Assembly: GCA_903813345.2 (NCBI GenBank)
Contig: CAIIXF020000006.1
Span: 38,095,936 to 38,159,935 of the forward strand
Direction of reading: 5' to 3'
DNA: 64,000 nt
Source: Owenia fusiformis
Taxonomy: Eukaryota > Annelida > Polychaeta > Sabellida > Oweniidae
A program made the position numbers and the translations under genes. Of this stretch, positions 22,046 to 31,392 are shown one piece after another. Within the stretch, counting starts at the first letter, position 1. The number at the start of each line of letters is the position of its first letter. The notes under the pieces were generated by a model. The model worked only from the letters and a program-made list of their open reading frames with translations, was not told the DNA's origin and did not search any database.

Positions 22046-22723
22046 TGATCAAATATCACGCAAATTGCGCATTTTGTTGATATTTTTAAAAATCGTTTTT
22101 CATGAAATGCCAACACGGTAAAATACTGAATGGCGAAGAAAAGCGAACGCATTCCGTTCGGTCTTTGCACGCGATTGCCACTTATATCACGCATTTAGTA
22201 CAAAATATGTGCATATATCACGCATTTGTTTCCCCCCCACCCCCCATTGACGGATTTGAAGGTGTTCAACATTTGGAAGTCACTCATGTCATGTTAGATG
22301 GTCCCAAGTTGACAGCCCTGGAAAACTGATTCACTTTTTATGAAAATAGTACGAATGGAACCACCCACTTCATGGAGGGCCTTCCAGGGCTGTCAATTTG
22401 GGACTATATCCAACATGAGTGACTTACAAATGTTGAACAATGAACACCTACCTTCACATTTTGGACACCTTACTGAACACTGGTCAGTATAGCACACCTA
22501 AAAATTTTTTGGGTGGGGGTAGGTATAAATATTTTCAAAACAAATGCGTGATATATACACATATTTCAAACCAAATGCGTGGCATGAACGCCAAACGTGT
22601 GCAAAGACTGAACGGAATGCGTTCACTTCTTTTCGCCGTTTGGATTTTTACCGTACGGGCATTTCATAAAAAATGATTTCCAAAAATATCAAACATAATG
22701 CGTGATTAGAGTGATATTTGATC
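22046..22723. mobile_element. Foldback element with arms of about 300 bp
   Basis: The left arm (22046-22332) and right arm (22375-22723) are inverted copies: GATCAAATATCAC at both outer ends, CGAACGCATTCCGTTCGGTC against its inverse near 22610, and AACATTTGGAAGTCACTCAT against its inverse near 22420. ATCACGCATTT-like motifs recur on the arms. No coding frame was found. Confidence 0.82.
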
Positions 22724-24355
22724 TATTTGGTCTATTATCCCAGGTCTAGGTAAATGCATGGTACTCAGATCATCTTTGCCATTCTGCTAAAAATTCATGA
22801 ATGATTTATAATCGTACATGGTCCATACATGTATTTCATTCAAACAATAATGTAAACTTAATGATGGTTGAGTTTCATGGGTTTATGGGTTAAAACTTGA
22901 CTTATTTAAAGTTGTATATTTGAATTTACTTAGTTTTTATTTTTAGGATCTTATCCGTTGATCCATATAGGCAATGATCAATTTATACACAAATCTAATC
23001 ATAAATTATCTATCATGAGCTGCATGATAGTCCTTGTATTACAGACAATTAAACATGTATTTAGCAATTAAAGTGTACTTTTCATTTTGATCGTGATTAT
23101 ATGTGCCAGGTTCATCTTTTCTTGTTCGTTTTTTGAGAATAGAATCTATAGTTAGATTTGCTTAGGTAAAAACTACCTAGATGAACCTTTATGGAGGTTC
23201 ACTGTAATGAGTAATGTTGGGGATAATGATCATGGAGTCCAAAATTGTCAAAAATGAACCCCCCTGGAATATTTCAAAAAGTGAACCCCCCGGCAAATCC
23301 TGGCTACGGGCCTGCTAAAACTTGATTAATACACAAGTGGCCATTATATGTGCTTGAAGTTTGAAAGTATTGAACGAATACAGAATTTCTTAAGTAGAAT
23401 ATATCCTGTATTGCTCTTCAAATCATTCAATAAGTTAGTATGAAGTTTGAAACTCAATTTGTGTCAATCTGTCAATGGCAACACATTTATTAAAAGTTTT
23501 AATGTTTTCTAGGTAACCCTGATAACCAGAAGAAACAAACCCGTAGAATTGAAAAAGAATTTGCCACATCAACCTAGTAGCAACACAAAAGAGATCTAAT
23601 TGTAATTGTTAAAAGCATAAAAGGTAAGTAAAATGATGGTGCAATGAAACCTGTCTGAGGGAACACATTTTCACATGGAGCAGTATTCAAAAGAATGAAC
23701 CCTCTCGATATGTAAAGAACTTCTGTTTTAGTGTGTATTCAATTGTGTTCCATATTATACTAAATTTTGCTGCATTGAAAAGTTAATATTGATCTATTTA
23801 CCCAAATATTTTACAACAAGGGTTTGAGATATCAGTGTCATGGTGTATAGGGACAAAAGATTTTAATTTTTAGCTTTTTACATTTATGTTGACATTACAA
23901 AAACAGTGCAAGCGCAACCTCTCTACTTATTGTAATTACGTATCCACTGAGATTATTTCAATCTGACATTGATTTGAAAATGTCTGGATGTAATTTAATG
24001 GGGGCCCTTTAATTACAAAAAATAGAATTTATTATTAATTCTTTTTTATTTCTGATTTTTACAAGGTTTAAGGTATGTTACTCATATATATTTTATGTGA
24101 AAGCAAGAATGGATGTACAAACCCAAATTCAATCAAAATACATAATCTTAATCAACAGATCCTGACTGGATGGGTTAGTACATGTATGAATGCTTTTCAA
24201 TCCCGACCCCCCTCCCTAGTTTTTGCTCGGCCTTTGGCCTTGTGTACCTGCTATCAAAATTCTGGTTATGCCACTGCTAACAAGATATTAGGCATGTTGA
24301 TCAATGCAGAAATTTGGCACATGTTATCATTCAGTTCAAGTTAGTTTGTTTACAT
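22724..24355. other. Intergenic, no gene recognised
   Basis: AT-rich DNA. At 23230-23313 lies a short repeat (CCCCCCTGG ... CCTGGCTACGGGCCTG) whose end also occurs at 42410-42561 and, inverted, at 59511-59600. The 3' untranslated region of the minus-strand gene at 24356 probably lies here; TTTATT (AATAAA on the minus strand) is at 24028. Confidence 0.5.
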
Positions 24356-25789
24356 TCATGTATAGTAAGCGACAAGTAAACTACACAACAATGCCCAGCT
24401 GGTGTACATGTTCCCCGATGTACTTCCACAAGTAGCCAGGTCAGCTTCATCTACCATAAAATCAACAGATATACTATACGCTGTATTCTTGTGTAATTTA
24501 TTGGTTTCAAGACGAACAATATCCCGTTTCCCTGAGAGTTTATCCAAGCGTAACCTATTAACAGGATAGTAAACATCACGAAATGACTCGGGGTGGGCTG
24601 AACAACTGAACACTATATCGGCATATTTGTGAGTCATATTCAAAATCAACATCCTGTCTAGAATACTCCCGATTCCACTAGTATTCGCATTTAGCGCAGT
24701 TAGTCCATTCATGTCGATGTTGCACATCTCAACCATGTCATCTGGTATTTCAAAAAGTTTCCATTCATCTATTAGCAGGGTGTTGCCCTCAATAAGTTTC
24801 CCACAACTTATTTCGTTGCCCTGGGACCAACAAAGTTGACCGTTATGATAAGCAACGACCTCCTGAAAATCTTGAATTACATCAGTCTGGTTTGCCACTG
24901 ACAAAAGAGCTCTATGTCCATTGGTGTTAATCTTCGTGAGATGAATCTCTTTTGACAATGGATCATCATAGATTTGTAAAAAGAACATTATCTCTCCATT
25001 TTCAGGGTCAATTTCTGGTTTGAGGTTTTGATTGGCTATTACAAACTCTCCCGAGTTATAACTGAATGAAGGATTTTCATCGTAGAATTCTTGCCTATTT
25101 GCAGGTATGGGACTTGGAACTCCTTCTCTGACCATGCCAAGCACTTTGGAACAGGATAATATAGTATAATCATTGTTGCTCATGGTACCATCATCACAGC
25201 TTGGATCTATAACTCTTAATTCAATCTTTATCTTCTTTGATCTGTCCTCATAATAGAAAAATGTTCGGGACGCAAAATAGATGGTAGAATTGTAGTAAGC
25301 AAATTGTTTGAGGTAGCGAATTGCGTTATCTTTCGAAGTTGGTTGACCAATAGATACGGTAGCTTTGTATTCACCTGGAATTGTCCCATTCATAGGCATT
25401 TTATGAATCAGGATTTCAATATCATCATTTTCTTTTCCACAGAGTTTACTCTTAGCCAGCCATACAAATCCATGTTGGTCTTCTCTATTAAACCAGGGTT
25501 CACCCAAAACCAAAAGGACCTCTTTAGAAATGGGATCATAAGATGTCGCTATCAGCGTTAGATCATTGTCTTTCATGAATCGCTGTTTATTCGTAATCTC
25601 ATCAAAATATCTTGCTGAGAGGCTGGGCTGACGGTCATCAGTAACGTCCTCATTATCATTATTCCATTCGACATCATTAATTTCAAGTCCTTCTAGTCCT
25701 TCATAAATATCAGTATGATAGAAATATACAGATTCACTGTATTTGGCATATATTAAAAGTAGAACCAAATGCAGGATTGTGTGCGCCAT
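24356..25789 (-). CDS. Predicted secreted or GPI-anchored protein, intronless, function unknown
   Basis: An uninterrupted frame; I choose the ATG at 25789 because it begins a good signal peptide (MAHTILHLVLLLIYAKYSES). A longer start at 25870 would add 27 residues and spoil it. The mature part is acidic, about 450 residues, with scattered N-glycosylation sites (such as NMT, NST, NQT), repeated FF/YY aromatic strands and few cysteines, as in a beta-rich extracellular domain. The C-terminus CGSTSGNMYTSWALLCSLLV then AYYT looks like small residues plus a hydrophobic tail, a GPI-attachment signal. I recognise no family. Codon pattern and intact length of 477 residues argue for a real gene. The lack of introns contrasts with myotrophin and alpha-tubulin. 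Confidence 0.7.
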   Translation of the reverse strand: MAHTILHLVLLLIYAKYSESVYFYHTDIYEGLEGLEINDVEWNNDNEDVTDDRQPSLSARYFDEITNKQRFMKDNDLTLIATSYDPISKEVLLVLGEPWFNREDQHGFVWLAKSKLCGKENDDIEILIHKMPMNGTIPGEYKATVSIGQPTSKDNAIRYLKQFAYYNSTIYFASRTFFYYEDRSKKIKIELRVIDPSCDDGTMSNNDYTILSCSKVLGMVREGVPSPIPANRQEFYDENPSFSYNSGEFVIANQNLKPEIDPENGEIMFFLQIYDDPLSKEIHLTKINTNGHRALLSVANQTDVIQDFQEVVAYHNGQLCWSQGNEISCGKLIEGNTLLIDEWKLFEIPDDMVEMCNIDMNGLTALNANTSGIGSILDRMLILNMTHKYADIVFSCSAHPESFRDVYYPVNRLRLDKLSGKRDIVRLETNKLHKNTAYSISVDFMVDEADLATCGSTSGNMYTSWALLCSLLVAYYT

Positions 25790-25870
25790 GTTAAATACCC
25801 TGTATTCCGAATCAATAAGCCAAACTGACGCCTTCAAGATAGTGTATAATGTTGAGCTAAGAATGTTCAT

Positions 25871-26193
25871 TCATTGGCTACCGTCCAATCTAATAACTAG
25901 CAGAACCTAATTGGAGAAATGCTAATGAATTCCATATTGCTGATAAGCTTATAACTACTGTATTTTTCATCAGAAGTGTATTGATTTCCAAATTCTGGTT
26001 TCTTCAAATACAAGTAATACAGTCTGTTTGTCTGCTGTTGTCAGTCTGTGTATACTATGTCTAATATGCAAATGCTTGACTGTTCAATATACTTGAGAAT
26101 GGCTCTGTGTGGCTAGTTATCTAGGGTAGATATATATAGCCCCTGCTTTGTTAATTTGCCCCATCAATTAGAAATGTCCAGCACTACTATATG
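25871..26193. promoter_or_regulatory. Upstream region of the secreted-protein gene
   Basis: About 320 bp of AT-rich DNA upstream of the minus-strand gene, before the pogo-like MITE. No core promoter motif could be assigned with confidence. Confidence 0.25.
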
Positions 26194-26600
26194 TACAGTT
26201 AAACCGTTATATCTGAACACATGGCTAATCTTCACACCTACAAATCTGAACACTGTTTTGGTCACATTTTCCTCCCATTGGCTCTCATGTTAAAAAACCT
26301 GAATAAGAACAATGAACATATTGAAAAAATAATCTAAATCTGATACCTTTTTTTACAAAATATCACATGTTACATCAAAATTGCTAAAATATTTAAAATT
26401 TTTATACTGATATTATTACTGATTATTTATCTACTGATTTGTTATAATATCAAAATATTGAATGGTCTCAATCATAATGGGTCTTTCTAGCATAGCTTAA
26501 TTAATTTGAAACTGATTTTACAGGAATAAATATAAAATAAAAACCCTGTAATTTGAACACCTCATCATCCAAACATTCAGATTAGACAGGTTTTACTGTA
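26194..26600. mobile_element. pogo/Tigger-like MITE
   Basis: TACAGTTAAACCGTTATATC then TGAACAC on the left and GAACACCTCATCATCCAAAC then ATTCAGATTAGACAGGTTTTACTGTA-like sequence on the right form degenerate inverted ends of the CAGTAAAACC...GAACAC type with TA borders, typical of pogo-group Tc1/mariner MITEs. Relatives are at 33396-33550 and 60348-60503. Confidence 0.65.
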
Positions 26601-26745
26601 TACAAGTCTATCTGGTATATAGCTTTACAGTGTATAAGTAATTACAGCCTAGCTCTACAGTAACTTGAACTCTACAGGTAACTCAACCTCTGCAATTGGT
26701 TCTGTCAGCTTAACCATTGCCAACTCATAACATCATTCTATCTAT

Positions 26746-26853
26746 CCAGGCCAAGGATGATAGAAATAATTTTTAAGTAAAGATGGCATAGTAATCAATC
26801 TGTGTTTTAATAAGATTTAGCTGCTGCCATCTTTATATCAGTCCAAAACCTAT
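26746..26853. mobile_element. AAAGATGGCA...TGCCATCTTTA MITE, copy 1
   Basis: CCAAGGATGATAGAAAT, AAAGATGGCATAGTAATC and GCTGCCATCTTTATATC match 43401-43531 in order and orientation. It has internal 11-bp inverted repeats (AAGATGGCA/TGCCATCTT). It sits just upstream of the LINE. Its target duplication is degraded. Confidence 0.65.
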
Positions 26854-26859
26854 GCTTCT

Positions 26860-29800
26860 ATTGCTTCTGTGCGCATGCGTGAGGTGTATCAACAAAAATT
26901 TTGCTTTGGAGAGAAAATCTAAGTTTTAGGCCGTTTTAGGTCACCTTACAAATCAAAAGCAATAGTAGATCATATTTTAGACTATTTAGAACACATTCAT
27001 TCAAAATTTAGCCATAGTGCAGTGGCAAAAATAGTACAATTTGACTCTGAAAACCCAAAAATTTTGGCGGACATTTTTCAAATTTCAAGGTCATCCACTA
27101 TGCTTACCGGCAGCATCATCTTGACCATCTTCCTTTGGAGATTCGTGTACTCAGACCATTATGTACTCACATCTGATCCAATAGATTATAACCTACTTTC
27201 ACCTAATTTCATTGGTTTTGTACCACATAGTGAAGTTCCTTCGTGGTGCCAACTTTGCATCCGTCAAAATACAGGTGCTGCCCCTTTTCCTAGAGCCACT
27301 GGCTTCATCTACTATATATTGCTTGCCCTCTCAGGAGACACCCATCAAAATCCAGGCCCAGTCAAATACCCTTGCGGCTCGTGCTCAAAAGCAGTACGCT
27401 GGAATTCGAAGGGAGTCTGTTGCGACCACTGCGATCAATGGTTTCATACTAAGTGTATCGGTATGGGTGATGAAATGTATAACCAGGCGGCAAATCACTC
27501 GTTTCAATGCGGTACATGCGGTCTCCCTAGCTTTAATTCTTCTTTATTCTCAAACTCATTTAATGGTATTGATACAGAATCCCTCAATTCCTCATCTACT
27601 TCCATACCAGGATCTCCCCTAAATGCATCTTCCCCCACTACAGCCAGGCCTCAACATCGAAAATATTCTCCACCCAATTGCTTACGAGTAATTAACATAA
27701 ATTTCCAAAGCCTCACCGCCAAAAAGGCGTCTTTTCTCAATGTCGTTGATTCAATCAAACCTGATATCATCATAGGTACAGAGACATGGCTCAAACCTCA
27801 AATACTGAGCAGCGAAGCTATTCCACCAAACTTCGAAACATATCGGAAAGACCGCCCGGATGGCCATGGGGGAGTGCTTGTTTCAATATCCAAGGCACTC
27901 ATTAGCTCACAGATTCCCCTGCAAACCACAAGTGAGCTTGTTGCAGTCAAGGTGAAACAGCATAAGGCCAAACAACCCCTAATCATAGTTGGTGCTTATC
28001 GACCAACCAACAATGACATAGATAATTCCCAGGAGATGTGTCGTTGTTTAAGTACCCTAGCGTCTGCCCATCCGAACGCTACACTTTGGGTTGCTGGTGA
28101 TTTCAATCTCCCAGATATAAATTGGCCTACAAACACCATTGAAGGCAACCAATATCTTAAGTCCATCAATGAGATTTTTCTTGGGCTTTTTCCGGACATT
28201 GGTGTCGAACAGCTAGTCGATTTTCCAACTCGTATGGCAAATACATTAGATCTCTTTGCCACTAATCGACCAAGTTTGGTTCACAGCTGTAAGACCATCC
28301 CAGGCATAAGTGACCATGACATTGTCCAGATTGACACCAACACACAAGCAACACGTCAACGTCCGGTAAAGCGCCTGATATATCTCTGGAAGAGAGCAGA
28401 CATGGACACCCTTAAAACCGATGTAGCAACTTTTGCCAAAAGCTTTTGTGAGAAGTGTGACACCTCCACTCCCATACAAGACCTTTGGGATGAACTCTCA
28501 AAAGCTTGTAACCGCTTTATGGCAAAGAGCGTACCATCTAAGATGACGTTGTCACGCTTTGACCAGCCCTGGATAACAACAACTGTGAAACAGCTATCAC
28601 ATCGGAAGAAGCGTGCATACAACCGTGCCCGGAAATCCAAACGCTCGCAGGACTGGAACTATTATCGTTCAGTGAAGAACAAGTCCCAGCGAGAATGCAA
28701 AAAAGCATATAACACCTATTTGGATGGCTTGGTGGGTGACGGTTGTAACAAACGCTTCTTTAGCTTTATTAAGTCCAAGAAATGTGACAACTCAGGTGTG
28801 GCCCCTTTGAAGCGTGATGGCACAACATTCAGCTCAAGTAAAGCCAAGGCAGAGGTGCTCAATGACCAATTTGTGTCAGTTTTTACTCATGAGCCAGAAG
28901 GTGCCATTCCCAACAAAGGCCCTTCTCCCCATCCTAGAATGCCGAATATCAGTATTCATGTTGATGGAGTGCTCAAACAACTTAAGACCTTAAAACCACA
29001 CAAAGCCACCGGACCGGACAACATATCAGCACAATTCCTGAAGATGACAGCAAGTGAGATTGCACCAGCGATTAGCCTGATCTTCCAGGCTTCCCTTAAT
29101 CAGGGCAAGATCCCAAAAGTCTGGAAAGATGCTAACATTGTAGCCCTTTTCAAAAAGGGTGATCGATCGTTGGCATCTAATTACAGGCCAGTCTCACTTA
29201 CATCAATATGCTGTAAAGTTCTTGAACACATCATCTTCAGCGAGACAATGAAACACCTGGAAACAAACAAAATTCTCACCAACTTCCAACATGGGTTTCG
29301 GGCTGAGAGATCCTGTGAAACGCAGCTGATCGTAACCATCCACGACCTTGCAAGAGAACTGAATAACGGAGATCAAGCTGATGCAATCTTGCTTGACTTC
29401 TCCAAGGCTTTTGATAAAGTCCCACACAGAAGGCTGCTCCATAAACTTCAGTTCTATGGCATTACAGGATCAACCCATGCTTGGATCAAAGACTTCCTCA
29501 CAGATCGAACACAGTGTGTTGTCCTTGATGGTGAACAGTCCAAATCAGCTCCAGTAACATCGGGAGTGCCCCAAGGGACTGTTTTAGGACCACTGTTATT
29601 CCTTGCATACATCAATGACCTGCCAGAGGCTGTAACTTCTACCACTCGCCTCTTTGCAGATGATTGCTTGATGTATCGCAGAGTGAAATCTGAGATGGAT
29701 GCGAAGAGACTCCAACAAGACCTGGACACTCTACAAAGATGGGAGGATTCTTGGTTGATGCGATTCAACCCAGACAAATGTGAGGTACTACACATATCCA

Positions 29801-30604
29801 AGAAAAGATCACCTCGTTTACACCAGTACTGCATCCATGACCAACCGTTATGTGCAGTGGACACTGCTAAGTACTTAGGTGTAAACATCAGTAACACCTT
29901 ATCTTGGAATCCTCACGTGTCTGCCATCACCAAGAAAGCCAACTCCACCCTGGGCTTCCTCCGTCGTAACATCAGCTCCTGCCCCAGCAATGTGAGGAAA
30001 CAAGCATACACCACCTTTGTTAGACCACAGCTGGAATATGCCTCTTCCGTATGGTCCCCTTACACGAAGAAGGCAATCGGGCAGGTGGAGGGAGTACAGC
30101 GACGAGCAGCCAGATTTATAACACAAGATTACAGACAAACCAGCAGCCCTACCACCATGCTGAGGAATCTGCAGCTGCCACCACTACAAGACAGACGTAA
30201 TTTGACAAGAGTAGTCATGCTTTACAAGATAGTCCACCATAAGGTAGCCATTCCACCAGCGGCATACCTCGAGCCAGTAGGATCTGTGACCAGGGGTCAC
30301 AACCTACGCTACCTTGTCCCATCCTCAAGAGTAGATTTACATCTTTACTCATTTTTCCCTGCAACCATACGACTATGGAACCTTCTTCCAGCAAATGTAG
30401 CCATGATCGATTCCCTGGACATTTTTAAGGAGGCAGGGAGTGTGATGCTTTCGTACTAAGTGATGACGATTTTAAAACGATTTTAGACATTTTAATGCAC
30501 ACTCACACTACAATTGTATATACACCGCACGCAAGCACACATAGTACGAAATATCCTAAAGAGGAGTCTGTACTGTAATAGAAGAAGAAGAAGAAGAAGA
30601 AAGA
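26860..30604 (+). mobile_element. Full-length CR1/Jockey-group non-LTR retrotransposon
   Basis: A 5' untranslated part (start estimated near the GC-richer GTGCGCATGCGTGAGG at 26868), one intact 1145-codon frame (27022-30459), about 120 bp of 3' untranslated sequence and a GAAGAAGAA tail (about 30582-30604), a simple-repeat tail as in CR1-like elements. An intact frame suggests recent insertion and possible activity. The 5' boundary and target duplication were not resolved. Confidence 0.85.
27022..30459 (+). CDS. LINE polyprotein: 2A-like motif, PHD-type finger, AP endonuclease, reverse transcriptase
   Basis: 1145 residues. The N-terminus has a hydrophobic segment (about 27-43) and then SGDTHQNPGP at 104-113, a 2A-like (D-x-E-x-N-P-G-P) ribosome-skipping motif with H in place of E; such motifs are known at the N-termini of non-LTR elements of sea urchin and amphioxus. 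A PHD/RING-like finger follows (C118-C167, with CDHCDQWFHTKC). The apurinic-type endonuclease spans roughly 223-455 (INFQSL, IIGTETWL, VAGDFNLPDINW, SDHD). The reverse transcriptase spans roughly 660-950, with NYRPVSLTS, FSKAFDKVPH, SGVPQGTVLGPLLF and the catalytic FADD at 878-881. A C-terminal region with basic and cysteine-poor sequence follows. It would cut target DNA and prime reverse transcription there. A start at Met27 is possible. No ORF1 is separate; the N-terminal part is fused. Confidence 0.95.
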   Translation: MAKIVQFDSENPKILADIFQISRSSTMLTGSIILTIFLWRFVYSDHYVLTSDPIDYNLLSPNFIGFVPHSEVPSWCQLCIRQNTGAAPFPRATGFIYYILLALSGDTHQNPGPVKYPCGSCSKAVRWNSKGVCCDHCDQWFHTKCIGMGDEMYNQAANHSFQCGTCGLPSFNSSLFSNSFNGIDTESLNSSSTSIPGSPLNASSPTTARPQHRKYSPPNCLRVININFQSLTAKKASFLNVVDSIKPDIIIGTETWLKPQILSSEAIPPNFETYRKDRPDGHGGVLVSISKALISSQIPLQTTSELVAVKVKQHKAKQPLIIVGAYRPTNNDIDNSQEMCRCLSTLASAHPNATLWVAGDFNLPDINWPTNTIEGNQYLKSINEIFLGLFPDIGVEQLVDFPTRMANTLDLFATNRPSLVHSCKTIPGISDHDIVQIDTNTQATRQRPVKRLIYLWKRADMDTLKTDVATFAKSFCEKCDTSTPIQDLWDELSKACNRFMAKSVPSKMTLSRFDQPWITTTVKQLSHRKKRAYNRARKSKRSQDWNYYRSVKNKSQRECKKAYNTYLDGLVGDGCNKRFFSFIKSKKCDNSGVAPLKRDGTTFSSSKAKAEVLNDQFVSVFTHEPEGAIPNKGPSPHPRMPNISIHVDGVLKQLKTLKPHKATGPDNISAQFLKMTASEIAPAISLIFQASLNQGKIPKVWKDANIVALFKKGDRSLASNYRPVSLTSICCKVLEHIIFSETMKHLETNKILTNFQHGFRAERSCETQLIVTIHDLARELNNGDQADAILLDFSKAFDKVPHRRLLHKLQFYGITGSTHAWIKDFLTDRTQCVVLDGEQSKSAPVTSGVPQGTVLGPLLFLAYINDLPEAVTSTTRLFADDCLMYRRVKSEMDAKRLQQDLDTLQRWEDSWLMRFNPDKCEVLHISKKRSPRLHQYCIHDQPLCAVDTAKYLGVNISNTLSWNPHVSAITKKANSTLGFLRRNISSCPSNVRKQAYTTFVRPQLEYASSVWSPYTKKAIGQVEGVQRRAARFITQDYRQTSSPTTMLRNLQLPPLQDRRNLTRVVMLYKIVHHKVAIPPAAYLEPVGSVTRGHNLRYLVPSSRVDLHLYSFFPATIRLWNLLPANVAMIDSLDIFKEAGSVMLSY

Positions 30605-31392
30605 AGTGTAATCAATGCAGAAAGGTAGTTTTGAGTTCTGCCGATAGGTGGAGCACCTATACTCGTTCTAGTTTTTGTGATTCTATCGCAAGAAAGAATA
30701 AGATGACCTGAGATATGTTTCAGTTTTTACAATTTTACAATATTTTCAGCAAGAACGCCATTTTCATGTATTGTACTTCTACTTAATTTGGCGCTACTTA
30801 TTTTGGCGAATTTGCTGTTTTGAAAATTTGGCAGCTACTTAATTTGGCGGACTTGCAATATTACAATGTACCGATTGTAAATTACCGGGGAATTTGCTAT
30901 CTCATTCAATTATAATCGATTTATTACATGAATAACCATTTAAAATGCAATAATAACCAGTTTTGACTTATCAAGTTTTGGCAATATTAGAAAAAGAATA
31001 TATAGATATATGAGTGACATTATTACGAATGAAACAGACATATGTTATGCAGGATAGAAAGTTCATGCTAGGGTTATTTAAAGCAGTGTATTATACAATT
31101 ATCATGCTTTTAGTGTTATAACTCCATCATTTATTCAACCATTTTTATGCATATATCTCATATTACTTAAGTTGGTACAGTAATCAGAATTTTGATAACA
31201 TAAGTTATATGCTTTTGGAAAAATTCTCTTCCTTGTGTTTTTACCAATGAAATCCTCACTTGGCACTCGACCCAAGGGTGGTATTGCCCTTTGCCAAAAC
31301 AGTAATCATTTAAAAAAGACAAATAAGACATAAATAAAAGGACAAGCTTTCTGCTGCAAGTTTAGAGGTGCATAAAACCATCATACATCAAA
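30605..31392. promoter_or_regulatory. Upstream region of alpha-tubulin
   Basis: AT-rich; CTACTTAATTTGGCG recurs three times at 30781-30853. Near the gene, CATAAATAAAAGG (about 31329-31341) could serve as a TATA-type element 50-60 bp before the ATG, with TTACCAATG (about 31240) as a CCAAT-like box. The 5' untranslated region is probably short (about 31350-31392). Confidence 0.35.

Noticed and set aside
30514-30711. 65-codon frame after the LINE
   Set aside because: It runs through the LINE 3' untranslated region and its GAA-repeat tail.
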